This document shows positions 9,364-20,482 of a stretch of DNA of 64,000 nt, one piece after another. The translations under genes were made by a program, and so were the position numbers. The notes below the pieces were generated by a model. It did not search any database. It was not told the DNA's origin and saw nothing but the letters and a program-made list of their open reading frames with translations. Positions within the stretch are counted from its first letter, which is position 1. Each line of letters opens with the position of its first letter. The stretch is from the NCBI GenBank assembly GCA_022495995.1, contig JAFEMH010002439.1, forward strand, positions 124,001 through 188,000, written 5' to 3'. Origin of the DNA: Adenophora triphylla var. japonica (lineage: Eukaryota; Streptophyta; Magnoliopsida; Asterales; Campanulaceae).

Positions 9364-12102
9364 CTATACGACCTTAAACAAAAGCGCTACTTGGGAGGCA
9401 ACCCAAGGTGAGTAGTTTAATTTGTAGTTCCTTTATTTTAATAAAATTATTTATTTATTTTTTTAGTTATTCCTTTGTTTTCTTAGTTTAGATTTCATTG
9501 TTTTCATTTAAATGTTTTCAATTTAAAACAAAAAATTATTATTTTCGTGGAACAGTGCTATTTTACTTGGTTTTGTTTGTGATGTGTAGGAGGAGTGAAT
9601 CTGAGCATTTCATGGCCTACTCATGAAAATTATCATGGCCATGAAAGTTATTTTTTGTAGTCAAAGGTGCAAATGGATCTGTGAAAATCGTGGGCAGGCC
9701 ATGGTTTTATCCATGGCCATGGATATCAAAGGGGTGAAAAATTCAGCATTGTCATCAGCATTGTCCATGGGGAGGCCATGGTTTGATCCATGGCCATGAT
9801 TCAAGATTGTGTAAAAGTAGAGGGGTTGTTTAGAAAATTAGGGGAGGGGGTGCAATTGAAACTTTCCGTTAGTTGGGGGTTAGTTAGAAAAAAAAAAGTT
9901 TAAAAAAATAAAAAAATTAAAATAATTTTTTTTTGAAACGCCTCTAACCCATTACTCCCACGTCCTTCCCAGTTCCTCCTTCTTCTCCGCCCACCATTAT
10001 CATCCCAACCCACACATTCACCATTACAGCCGCAAATCCCTCTCCTCCTTTCCGTTCCCAAATCCGGCCATAGCCAAACCCAAACTTCCATTCCAATCGC
10101 AAACCCCCTCCTTCCACCATTTTAGCCGCTCCTTCACTCTCCATACTCGCCGGAACCCTTCTTCTCTTCTCTCTCCGATCTCGCCCCCTCCTTCCCATTT
10201 CTCCACCGCTGCTCCTCCCTTCTTAAAGTCGCTCCCTGTTCAATTCCGGCGAAAACCCAAACTCTCTCCAATCCGGCGAAAATCCTCCCCGCCTTCTTCT
10301 CCAAAACCCTCCTCAAATCCAGTCGTAAATCCGGCCAAAACCCCCCATCTCCGGCCGACGACCTAATCATCACCATGTCCGTTGAGCAGTTCCAGCCAAA
10401 CCTTCGGCAATTTCGCCCAAAGCTTCATCAATTCCGGCTGTATTCCATTATTGCCGATTGATCTTATTTTTCTGGTGAATATCCTCAAATTCCGGCTACC
10501 CAATATTGCACTTCGAATTTCTGGAAGAAAGGTACACGTATTTGAGATATTTTGAAACTGAATTTTGTGAATTCAAGCTTGGAATTGTTATGTGTTTCAT
10601 GGATTAATTCAGTGGTATTGAGTGGTATTGTTGTGAATCTAAAAGCATGAATTTTTGTGTGGTAAATTGGGTTTTGTGGGAATTAGTAAGTGGGTATGTA
10701 CTAGTATAATTGTTGATTGTTGGAAGGGCCTGTGTGGTTATGTTGGAGGTGTTTAATTGTGGATATTACACATTAGGGACAATGTGCATTTTAAGTTTGG
10801 GGGTGTGAAATGTATATATTTTGTGTTGGTGCTTCTTAGGTTAGTTTTAATTTACTTTAAAAAAAATTAAAAAAATGAAAAAAAAATGAAAAAAAAAAAT
10901 CGAAAAAAAATTGTTAGCTATGTTCTTTTCTTGTATAGTGTTTTGTTAATGGTGTTCCTCATGATTGCATGTGATCTTTTGTGACCGCTAATGAGGATAA
11001 TGAGATGTGATAATTTGTATATGCAAGTGTTGGTATATTTTTGGTTAATTGTGGTACATTACTTAAGAGTTATGATTGTGTCCTAAATCTCTTAGTTGCA
11101 GTTTAGTGTACTCTTGGAAATAATCTCTTTGTTGATAATTTTGGTTCTTTTTATAAAGTTTATAGTACACCATCATCTTTTGAGTTAGTGAATTTGTTTA
11201 TCAAATAGCAACATTATGCGAATCTTAAGCTGAGTACTCCTTAGATGTGAATGGAACCCCCCCCCCCTTGTTGTCTTGAAAAAAAATGAAAGGGGAATGA
11301 GAGCAATGGCAATTCAATTTATACTCGGTGAAACCTCCAGATGCGTAGATTAATTGGTTAGGGATTATTCTAGCTTAACCAGATTTCTGGGTATGCAGTA
11401 ACGTTATGGAGGAAGAGCTTTACCGCCGTGATGGTCCGTACCAAGCTCGATACCGAAGTGGCTAACTCTCAAACCTTTAAATAAATATTCCTAAAGTAGC
11501 TCGGGGCACGGCGTTCGCTGCGACGTTGCTTCCTTGCCAAATAGGAGTATACAGTAATAAATCTCTACCTAGTATTAGGGGCATGGAGTTCACTGCTACA
11601 GTGTTCCCTACTTGAACGGTAGAAGATCTTAATGTAATGTGCTTAAATGATCAAGTTTGGGGGGGTGTAAGTGGTTGTTAAATTGTGCAAATTCTTGGGA
11701 GTATTCATGCTTTGTTCTTAAAAAGTGTTGTTGTTTGATAGATAAAGTCAATAAAATAAAAGATGGTTGGTGTACTTAGTTTTATAAAAATGGATCTTGG
11801 TTGAGAGTAACGAGAGAGATGATAGTACATATAGAGATTTATGGTGTAATTATAATGATTAAGTAAGATACCACAATTAATGGGAAAATATATTGATACT
11901 TGCATAGTTAAATGTGTTTTATCCTGCAGTTGATGGTAATGTGTGATTTATGCAATTGTGGAACATGCAAGAATGTGGGGACATAGTTAATTATAGGGTA
12001 GAGTAATTTGTTTTTAGTTTTGTGTCAGTTTAGTTTTATATTGTTTATAGTTTATTTTAGTGTTTGCTCGAGGACTAGCAAATATTTAAGTTTGGGGGTA
12101 TT
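9364..12102 (+). other. Long non-coding interior of Athila-like element
   Basis: No supported coding region. In order: a post-stop motif with a TTGGG...CCCAA hairpin (9376-9407); repeated CCATGGCCATGG words (9690-9800); a pyrimidine-rich stretch with CCGGC words, like a plant gene leader (9945-10530); a purine tract AAGTTTGGGGG (10793); an A-rich run near 10860-10910; a C run near 11260; a conserved block (11490-11617); a second purine tract (11653); and the final purine tract (12088). Confidence 0.7.
12088..12098 (+). promoter_or_regulatory. Polypurine tract of Athila-like element
   Basis: AAGTTTGGGGG lies four bases upstream of the 3' LTR, the expected plus-strand priming site. Two similar tracts lie further inside at 10793 and 11653. 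Confidence 0.8.
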
Positions 12103-13440
12103 TGATGAGTGAGTTTTACACTCATCCATTTAATACTTTATGAACTTATTCTTAGCTTAATCATTGAGTTTTGTGTGTTTTAATGGGTGTTTTTAGTGTT
12201 TATTTAGTTTTCAGGGGTCCAAATGAAGATTGAGCAAATTAGAAGCATTTTGTGCCCACTTTGGAAGTTCGAAGGATCAAACTGTACTTTTTGGAAGTTC
12301 AGGGACCTAATTGCAATTTTGGAAAGTTGTGAGAAAAATTGATTTTCTAAAAGTCCGGGGCAGAGTGGAAATATGAAAGTTCAAGGATAAAGTGCAACAT
12401 AAATTTTTATAATGTCCAAAAATGCGAAAAAAGGCGACGGTGCAATTATGGGACGAACTGAATACTAATTGGGTCAAAACAACAAAGGCCAAGGCAATTG
12501 CAATGGCTGGCCATGAAGAATTGCTGGCCTAAAGGAAGCCTGTGGCCGAGGATTTAAGGCAGTTGGGCCGAAGGACTAGTTTGGGCATGATTCATGGAAA
12601 CTGTTCATGTGCAATTCACGGTTACTGTTCATTAGCAAACCTAGGAAATAAAAAGGCAGCACTTGTTGTTTTTTTATCAGAACATCATCTTTTCATTTTT
12701 TTCATTTTTTCTTTTTTTCATTTTTATTTTGGTGTTCTTCATGTTTCCCATGGATAGCTAAGCATCTAATTCTCGGGATTGGAGGTAACAATTTTATGTT
12801 TTAAGTTTTAATTTTCATCATTTTCATTGTAAGACTTGGGATTATCAAGTAGTTTTTAATGAAATTTTGGAATATGTATGTTGCATGCCATATGTGTTCT
12901 TGAATGATCTTGAATTATAATTGTGAACCGCCAAATTCGCAATTGTAATTAGCCTTTGCTTGATAATTACAATTTGTTGAATCCCCGCCAAAAGATTCAT
13001 AAGAATTGTGGTTCTTGTTGTTCTTCTTTTCTAAATGGGTTTTCAATTAATCTATGAACGGGCCAAGGGAGTAGATTAATTGGAAACACTTGATTGCAAA
13101 TCACCCGCCTAAGTGTCCCAATCATAATTTCGTAAGAACGAACCCCAAGTGTACTTTGATTGATGATTATTGAAATTTGAGCATAATTGTGAACCCAATC
13201 CCGAGAATTCCATTCCGTTTTATTGTTAAAATCTCTTCTATGCAAATTTAGTATTTCTTCAAAAGTATTAGTTTTAAAACAACAAAACTCTCATTTTTTT
13301 TATTAAATCTTTGTCATAGCAATAATTTTTTCTACTTTGAAATACGTGTCTCGGTGGTTCGACCCTACTTACCCTATCTACAAATCAATTGTAGGTAGTT
13401 TGAGTTGGAATTTATTTTTGACGCAATTCGACACTCGTCA
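12103..13440 (+). repeat. 3' LTR of Athila-like element
   Basis: 1338 bp, TGATGAGTGAG...ACACTCGTCA, followed by the TSD CTTGG. It pairs with 6707-8043. Confidence 0.93.
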
Positions 13441-13445
13441 CTTGG

Positions 13446-13566
13446 CGTGATCACCCTCCAGTTTCCCCAGCTCCTCATTTTTGCGAGCCAACATGGACTT
13501 GGCCAGTTTCTCCTGCTCCTCCGCAGCCTTCCAATAAGTGGTGGCTAGATCTATCATTGCAAGAGA
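13446..13566 (-). pseudogene. Antisense Tat gene, exon 3 (5' part of the split last exon)
   Basis: It reads SLAMIDLATTYWKAAEEQEK and onward, the start of the coiled-coil region that continues in 5904-6706 once the Athila insertion is removed. It begins directly after an acceptor (TTTCAG, AG at complement 13567-13568), in phase 0 with the preceding exon. The intron 13567-13669 starts GTAACT and is T-rich on the minus strand. Confidence 0.75.
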
Positions 13567-13669
13567 CTGAAATAACGAGTAAATACAAGGGGTTCGATCG
13601 AACAAAAATGAAGAAAGAAAGAAAAAACACAAGTAAGAAAAACAAGTACGTTAAAAGCATAAGAGTTAC

Positions 13670-14424
13670 CTCGGAGAAAGCCAGCCCGACTCGTGCACGA
13701 CAGGCTTCTGGGGTCAATGGTTTGTTGGTAAACTCTCTGATCAGGTCCTGGTCAGCCCCCCTCCTGACCACGGCCTGTCCATACTCCAGCTCCGGATACT
13801 CCCTGGCCAAACAGTTGATCCTGGTCAAAGGAGCCACATCACTCAGCTCGTCAACTCGAGTCTGGATCAACTCAGCATAAGAAACACGAACAGGAGAGGA
13901 CTGGGGGCCCTTAATTTCGGTCTCCACTGGCTCACTAGCATCGACTTGATCAGCTGTCGAGCTCACCTTGGACGGACCGATCCTGATCCTCTTACTAAGA
14001 GGGGCAGTATCATCTTCATCCTCCTCATCCTCAAGCTCGATTATAGGGGACTTGGCCTTAGAAGCAGCTTTGGTCTTGGTTTTAGTTCTGGTTCTGGCCT
14101 GAGCTCGAGTTCTAGTACGGACGACCTCCCTCTCTGGTTCCACATTCATCTCGTCCTCCTCCCCACCAGCAACGTTGACCTCTTCAGAGCCTTGGGCATC
14201 ACCTCCCTCAACATGCTCTCCCTCTGGGGCAACATTCAACTCTTCCAAATTCTCCTCAGCAGGAATGAACTTGGAGGCGTCCTCTTCAACTAGCTTCAGC
14301 AGATCATTCCTCTTGGCTCCTTCAGTCTCTCGGTTCTCTCTGGCATTGGCAGCTCCATAGCTTCTCTTGCTTTTCCTCACATAAACTGCTCTCCTTATGC
14401 TAGCTTCCTGAGCAGGAGTCAAAA
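13670..14424 (-). pseudogene. Antisense Tat gene, exon 2
   Basis: The encoded segment (VLTPAQEAS onward) is strongly charged. It has an acidic block, a run of RTRTRAQARTRTKTKTK, another acidic block (ELEDEEDEDD) and a nuclear-localisation-like SKRIRIG. It ends with a more ordered region (VDELSDVAPLTRINCLARE...AFSE). The splice donor GAG|GTAAC lies at 13670/13669 and the acceptor GTGCAG at 14425. Both junctions keep the frame, which argues that the introns are real. The function is unknown. Confidence 0.75.
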
Positions 14425-14666
14425 CTGCACAAGAGTCAAGCAAGCAGAAGCACCATTATAAAGATAAGTTCTATATACGAGCTACTAGTTCTACATACGA
14501 GCAATATAACTACGAGCCCTACACTGGAATCGACAAGATACACGCAGAGAGTTCAACACAAGAGTCAAGCAAGCAGAAGCACCATTATAAATATTTCACA
14601 CATGAGCAACGAAGGGACGAGTAAAAATTCTACATGCAAATAAGGAGAAGGTGAGAAATCCCTTAC
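14425..14666 (-). other. Intron 1 of antisense Tat gene
   Basis: GTAAGG at the 5' end and TTGTGCAG at the 3' end on minus, 242 bp. It contains a direct repeat of about 40 bp (CAAGAGTCAAGCAAGCAGAA region at 14429 and 14559). Removing it joins HGEHVG to VLTPAQ in phase. Confidence 0.7.
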
Positions 14667-15991
14667 CACCAACATGTTCCCCATGCTTCTTACAGTACTT
14701 AGGGGTCTTCCGGCAAAGTGAACAATCTCTCTCGAACCTAGCTAGAGCATGTGTCACCCAATCCGGATATCTCAGACATCTCACTATGGGAACTAGCTAG
14801 TGGCACTACATCATCATCCCCCAACATCATGCCAGCCTGAATGTAATTATTTTTGGTGGTTCCCAAAACCTCCCAACTGATGGGTCTATGGGCGACCAAC
14901 TCTACTAGCTTCTGACGCAGGTCATTATGCCAATGAGGTTCCCACTGATCTTGGTCCTTCACCACATGGGTGTCCTCACTGGGTAGGGGGAACTCCCAAC
15001 CTAACCTACTCTCCACCACTGCTATGTGAGAGTTCCAACCACTAACTTTGCTAGGTAAGTTTATGAACAGCTTGGGGGAGTGTGGTTTTGAAGGGGTACT
15101 TATGCCCTGAAACTTATCAAATTTCACAGCAAAAAACTCCCTAAACACTCTCATACAGGGCTCGTACCCTAAGAAGTGACATACCATAGCGAAGCAAACT
15201 AAGACTCTACATGTATTGGCACCCAGTTGGAGGGGTAGGGCATTGGCACACTCTAAGAATTCGTTGATGAAGGGGTCCAAGGGTAATCTCAGGCCAGCCA
15301 CAAATTGACCATAATAGAAGGCGACCCTAGAGGAATCAGTCTTGTAGTCACTACACTGTTTGAAGAAATCAGCCCTGCTGTAAAGGGTAACATCGAACTC
15401 CTCTCTGTTCACCTCACAGAAGTTGTAGATCATAGACAGTCTAGAGGGAAAATTCTGTTTTCCTCTAAGTGGCCCTTGGGGAATATAGCCCCTCTCGTTC
15501 CTGCCTGGCACCACATTGGTCTCGAAAGCGTCAACAATACGTGGGCTTGACGAGGTCGATGCATTGGCTTCTCCTTGAATCTCCATATCTGTACAAGAAG
15601 AGGGGGAAACAGGGGAATCAGTTCTACATGAAGTCTCATGGGACCTAATTGACACATTAAGGGGCGACCTAGATTCCCCCGGAAATCCAATTCTGTTTCT
15701 AAGGAAGGAAGGTTTATTGGGGCCCTGAATGTAAAATATGGCAATGTGGTCAAGAAGCTCATGAAAGAGGTGGAAGGACTCAACTCTTGGGTCATTCGTC
15801 CCTAGGGTACCTAAACTCTCTCCCACAGGCAAAGTCAATTCAGAAAAATGCAAGCCCCAACGGGTCAAAATTGAAATGCATTCCTCCATGGTCATCTCCT
15901 TCCACTCTCCGTTCAAGTGTTTATAAACCCTACGGTTGACTTTACAATACCCATACCAAGCTCCAGGTTCAGTACTAAAGGTCCTAGCCAT
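14667..15991 (-). pseudogene. Antisense Tat gene, exon 1 (putative gypsy-type transposon protein)
   Basis: It starts at ATG 15991 (MARTFSTEPGAWYGY) and contains KHLNGEWKEMTMEECISILT and HPISWEVLGTTKNNYIQ-like segments. The overall pattern resembles the 'putative gypsy type transposon' family (PF04195) found as the antisense ORF of Tat elements. A one-base shift near 14770 changes frame before FERDCSLCRKTPKYCKKHGE, a cysteine-rich end. The exon then closes at a GGTG|GTAAGG donor (14667/14666) with one extra base, which fits exon 2 exactly. Apart from the shift it is open over about 400 codons. Upstream sequence 15992-16475 is noncoding and may hold its promoter. Confidence 0.72.
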
Positions 15992-16475
15992 GGCGAAATT
16001 GAAGAAATTGCGGAAATAAAACCCTAATATTGAGGGGCGAGAGGAATACCTTAAATTAGCTCGAACGAAGAGGGTTTACAGACGGAGATAGAAGCTCTGA
16101 TTTATCCGATTGCCTTTTTTCGCTATTCTCGCCGGAATTCAAGGAATCAGGGACAGCAAAGTTGTAAATGGAGAAGGACTCTTGAATTTATATCTTCCTG
16201 AATTGGAAATGACAAAGGGAAATTCAAAATTTAATTTCCATATTAATTGGGAAAACGGTTCCCAAAACGGATTATCAAACGTCTAATTGTAATCATTACA
16301 AAATACGGCGCTCCCTCATCTCTGGCCGTTCATCGCCGACGTCCAGGATTGTGCCACGTCATCTTGGGTCGACCAAACCTCAGAACGAGTAGCGACCTAC
16401 GAGTAACAGCAATTGCCATCAAAAAATTTCCTTAACTTCCTAGTCGACAAAGTCAACTCGAAAGTTGGGGGCCAC
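15992..16475 (+). other. Noncoding 3' region and polypurine tract of Tat element
   Basis: No coding region. It lies between the antisense gene start and the 3' LTR, so it should hold the antisense promoter, but I see no clear minus-strand TATA box. GTCGAC words recur near its end. The purine tract AAAGTTGGGGGCCA occupies 16461-16474, directly before the LTR. Confidence 0.65.
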
Positions 16476-17136
16476 TGAACATACCAAAAGTAGCGAGTTG
16501 GTCCAAGCGAATAAAGCCCAATCTTCAAGGATTTATTACCTTAACATGTCCTGTGGGCTAGGCCCAATCAATACATGGCCCAAGGCCCATCTCATGTATC
16601 AGTCGACTAAGTTCATCGTCCGACCTATCAGGTCCCGACCTAACTTAGTCCGACCTGAAGATCCGAGTTCTAATACGGGTACGATCCATGCTCTACCTGT
16701 CAGTCGGGTCGACCATTCCTCAAATGGCGACCTCGACCTAATCAACAAGCGTCGACCTGACTAATGTGGGCGCACGTGGGTTAAATCTTTCCATAACTGC
16801 ATTCCTACAAATCAGGGACTGTTATAGGCACGTTCCCATGACTCATAACTGTCGCTAAAATCTCGGAGCTCATGTAGCCCCACCAAAAATACAATGGTCA
16901 ACACCTATAAATACATCATCACTACCAACGGTGCAAAGGTAACTGCAATTTTGTCATTTGAATTCAACTGTTCATTTACAATATTTGCTCTCCGAAACAT
17001 ATACTTACTCTCACGCCCGAGGGTCTAAGCCGGAGACACATCCGGCTAGTCGTGGGTTCTTGTTTTCAGGTCAGGAGCCAGGTGATTAGTCCTGCCACGT
17101 GGAGGATTACTGATAAGCACAATTCCTGCAGCATCA
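16476..17136 (+). repeat. 3' LTR of Tat element
   Basis: 661 bp, starting TGAACATACC after the purine tract and ending CAGCATCA. A TATAAATA box lies at 16906-16913. CGACCT and GTCGAC words are repeated in the U3 part (16610-16760). The partner 5' LTR is outside the window, so the right end is inferred from the CA terminus and the change of homology. Confidence 0.8.
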
Positions 17137-17515
17137 GTTGGGTTTATGAAAAGTATTTTAATTGAGTTTTATACCTACAATTGCACGTGTAGGTGTGATT
17201 GAATTTTTAACTAAATTCCGTGTATAGTGATTGTCAAGAGATTGTTTGATTTATATAAATTTAAATTTTTTATTGAATATAATTTTGTGGAGTCATTAGT
17301 TTGTTAAACAAATTATAGGTTCTTTTTATTCCTAGGTTTTTAATGGATTCATTGAATGTTACACATACTTAGCAGAAAGTAACATTTAGAGAATACTAAA
17401 TTGTGGACGTGAGAACGCCCAATTTTACTTAAATGAATGAACCCCCAACATTGATTGATAATATTATTATTAACGTTGCATATTGATGAGATACATGTGA
17501 ACCCAATCTGTAGGT
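17137..17515 (+). repeat. Fragment of an Athila-like LTR
   Basis: It is similar over its whole length to 29880-30240 in the solo LTR, including ACATGTGTAGATGTGATTG-like and GTGAACGCCCAATTTTA-like stretches. The last ~240 bp of the LTR, the PBS and the start of gag are missing; the segment joins straight onto mid-gag at 17516. Confidence 0.8.
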
Positions 17516-18412
17516 TTTTCACCATTAAGGACGTAGCTAAAAATTGGTTCATAACCTTAGAACCTGATAGCATAGATACCCGAGAGAAAATATATCAGGC
17601 CTTTATGTAGACATTTTACTCTCATCCCTCACTGTCTCCCTTAAGACATAAAATCATAGATTTTCAGCAAGAATCGGGTGAGGCGTTCCATGAAGTATGG
17701 GAACGATTTAAGATGCTTTTAGTTCAGTGCCCTCACCATGGCTTTTCATTACCCCATTTAAATCAGTCATTCTATGATGGGTTGAGTCGACTGCACCAAA
17801 TTATGGTAGATAATATTGCGGATGGGTCAATGGGCGAGAACTCCTGAACAGGTTAAGGAGATATTTGACATGCTAGATGCTAACTCCCAACATAAGGGAG
17901 TAAGGTGGAAAGTGAAGGGAGTTTATGAATTACATGTTGTTGATAGGTTAGAAAGCAAGTTTCAAAAATATCTAACCAACTATCCATGCTTACTTCTCTA
18001 GTTGCTCCTTCTCTTGTTAATAGGGTTCATGATATTTGTGCTAATTGTGGTTTGAATTTCCATGCTACTAATGTGTGCCCATCTAGTGCACATTTTTATG
18101 ATTTTATGGAATAGGCTAAGGTAGCAAATGTGTACCAACTAATGCCTCCTCACAGCAATCCCTACTCCAACACATACAATCCACGGTGGAGAGATCATTC
18201 AAACTTTTCAAGGAACAATAACAAACCTCTCCACCCTATTCCACAACAACCGCAAGTTTCTGTCCAACAAAAACAATCATTGGAAGAATTAGTTTAGAGG
18301 CTAAGATTGGACCAAATATAACAAGAGAAAAATCATGATGCGGCGATGAATAAGTTGGAGACTCAAATAAGTCAAATTGCTGAAGCTCTCAAAGTCACAA
18401 GCCGGGTACGTT
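17516..18412 (+). pseudogene. Athila-like gag remnant
   Basis: Conceptual reading gives the retrotransposon Gag capsid signature (KDVAKNWF, then HKIIDFQQESGEAFHEVWER, FKMLLVQCPHHGF, FYDGLS). After stops and frameshifts come a CX2CX4HX4C knuckle CANCGLNFHATNVC near 18037-18078, YNPRWRDHSNFS and a glutamine-rich stretch. Compared with the young element at 8164 it keeps the capsid part that the young one lacks. The many stops show that it is old. Confidence 0.8.
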
Positions 18413-19860
18413 CCCTAGCCAAGGGGAGCATGCTAAATCCATAGCCACATTGAGGAGTGGTAAAGCGATAGGTCAAGAGGTATATTCTCCTTCATCTTTT
18501 TCTCATGATTCTAATGTTAAAAATTATGAAGTTGTGGATGAAAAAGGTACAAATGAGCTGGGAGATGAACAACAAGAAAAACCTCCAACTCCCAAACCAT
18601 ATATACCTCTTGTATCTTTTTTGGTAGATTAAAGAGGCAAAAGATGGATAAGCAATTTTCTGTAATTTATGATATGCTTTCCAAAGTAATATTAACTTAC
18701 CTTTATTGAATGTCATTAAAAATATCCCATCTCATGCCAAGTTTTTCAAATATTTAAATACCCGAAAGCCAAGGAATGGAAGAGGTGAACAAGTAACCAT
18801 GTCTGAAAATGTGAGTGTCGTGCTCCAACCCCACTTCCACCCAAGCTCAAGGATCCCAGTAGCTTTAATATTAAGATCACTTTGGGGGATTCTAAATCGG
18901 TGAAGGCGATGTTAGATTTAGACGTTAGCATTAATTTTATGCCTTATTCTGTTTATGAGCAATTAGGAGTGGGTGAGCTTAAATCCACCATAATGACCCT
19001 TCATTTAGTTGATCGCTCGATCAAATGTCCTTTGGGTATTATGGAGGATATTCTAGTTCAAGTGGACAAGCTCATCGTCCCGATTGATTTTGTTGTTCTT
19101 GAGATGGAAAAGGATGTTAGTAATAACCATGAAACTCCTATTCTTCTTCGGTGTTCCTTCATGGCTACTACCAACACCATCATTAATGTCAAAAATGGAA
19201 GATTTAACAATAATGTTCTTGATGAAAAAGTTAAAATTTCTGTTTTTAATTTCATGAAAGAACCACAAATATTTGATAATTCATGTTGCTATGTTGATGT
19301 AATAGATGAGTGTGTTTATGAGAGATTTTGGCATGAGGTAGATTGTGATGAATTTGAGTTGATGTTGGATGGAGGTGGGAATTCTAGGAATAAAGCGGAG
19401 GTGTATGTTATGGTTAAAGATAATAAAACCGATGAACATTCTTGTAGTGACGACCCGTATCACCCACTTAACCACTTCGACAAGAAGTTGGTGCCACCAA
19501 TTATATCACCTTTGAATTTAAAATCTAAATCAATTGGTTCATACTCGAAAGTAGATGAATGTTTCTCTATTGATTTATTTGATTATATATTTGTTGATAT
19601 CTTTAATCAATATAACATCTTTGAAATTTGTGTCAATGAGTTTGATCCTAAAGTTGATAAAGTTGATGAACCAAGTCAATTTATGAGAAAGAGCCCAAGA
19701 AAGTAGAAGAAAAGGCAGAATCAGAAAAATCCCAAACTTCCTTAAGGTATTACCAAAACTGATCTAAAATGGGACTTATGCTTGGGAAGTAGTGGGTGTT
19801 TGTGCAAGAGAAAGTATGAAGTGGGTAAAGGGAAGAAAAGCAAAGGGCAAAGACAATCTG
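18413..19860 (+). pseudogene. Athila-like protease region remnant
   Basis: LRSGKAIGQEVYSP and EEKPPTPKPYIP-type sequences precede a retropepsin-like domain (KITLGDSKSVKAMLDLDVSI, PYSVYEQLGVGELKST, VDKLIVPIDFVVLE, TPILLRCSFMATT). The usual active site DLGAS is changed to DLDVS, so the enzyme is dead. The longest open stretch is 18882-19706. The region ends in a lysine/glycine-rich GKGKKSKGKDN segment, as in the young Athila-like element. Confidence 0.78.
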
Positions 19861-20482
19861 GTCAATCCAACCCCCAAGTAAGGCTAACAACTCTAAACAA
19901 ATGCGCTTGTTGGAAGGCAACCTAACTAGGTAACATTTATTTTGCTTTCTTTTATTTTTGCTGTGTCGTGTCAACCCTTGAACCCAAGGCATACTTCTAT
20001 TTTCATTATGCTCTAAGTATATAGCATGTTTTGAGTTTTGGGGTATACAATGTTAGTCTCGAGTCACTCTTTGTGAGTCTATTTAAGTTTGTGGGTTTAT
20101 AGAGGAGGTAAAATAGAAAAATTTAAAATTCTTGTTTTGTTCATATGTTGGGATGTTGGCTAAAGTCTATGATGATATGAGAGTATGCTTTATTTGTGAA
20201 TCTCGAGTGCTTTTATAAGTATGTGAATTGGGATTGCATTGAAACATATAAATGATAATTGCTCCACCTTTCACTTCCATGCTAACTTTCTTGACCATCA
20301 TCAACAACCTAGGAGACCTTTATAGGATTACTTTGTCATTCTCGGAGACCCTAGAAAATATTTTCATAAATGTCAATAACTTATCAATTAGGCTACCCGA
20401 AAAGTGATATATAACTATTTTCTTTGAACCCTATTTGAGAGCTTTTAACTTTCTAGTCACTTGAAAATGATCGCTATGATAG
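19861..20482 (+). other. Noncoding tail of old Athila-like remnant
   Basis: A post-coding motif with GCGCTTGTTGGAAGGCAACC lies at 19901-19922 and matches 9382-9404. Beyond it I see only AT-rich sequence and a weak purine tract (TTTTGGGGTATAC near 20035). It is cut at 20482 by the minus-strand Copia element; GATAG at 20478-20482 is a candidate TSD whose partner would lie to the right of the window. Confidence 0.6.

Larger units (their letters stand above)
6707..13440 (+). mobile_element. Non-autonomous Athila-like LTR element
   Basis: It has two nearly identical LTRs (6707-8043 and 12103-13440), an exact 5-bp TSD CTTGG (6702-6706 and 13441-13445), a tRNA-Asp type PBS and a final purine tract AAGTTTGGGGG. 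The ~4.06-kb interior encodes only the end of an Athila-type Gag and a short following ORF; there is no RT, RNase H or integrase. It must have been moved by enzymes from another element. The few LTR differences suggest it is the youngest large insertion in the left half. Confidence 0.93.
1..17136 (+). mobile_element. Tat-lineage Ty3/Gypsy LTR retrotransposon, 5' end outside window
   Basis: The order is gag, protease, RT, RNase H and integrase on plus, then a tandem array, an antisense gene on minus, a purine tract and a 3' LTR. Integrase after RNase H makes it Ty3/Gypsy. An antisense ORF between integrase and 3' LTR is known for the Tat (Retand-like) lineage. No chromodomain is seen after the integrase. 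The 5' LTR, PBS and start of gag lie left of the window. The span includes a 6.7-kb Athila-like insertion at 6707-13440, so the element itself covers about 10.4 kb here. The sequence after 17136 resembles an Athila-like LTR, which was probably the target. Confidence 0.9.

Noticed and set aside
9900..10376. Glycine/arginine-rich frames on minus
   Set aside because: They are the complement of a pyrimidine-rich leader-like segment, with no domain and several overlapping frames of equal quality.
13438..13880. Plus-strand frame of 107 codons opposite the antisense Tat gene
   Set aside because: It is a shadow of the minus-strand exon and intron, whose splice phases agree.
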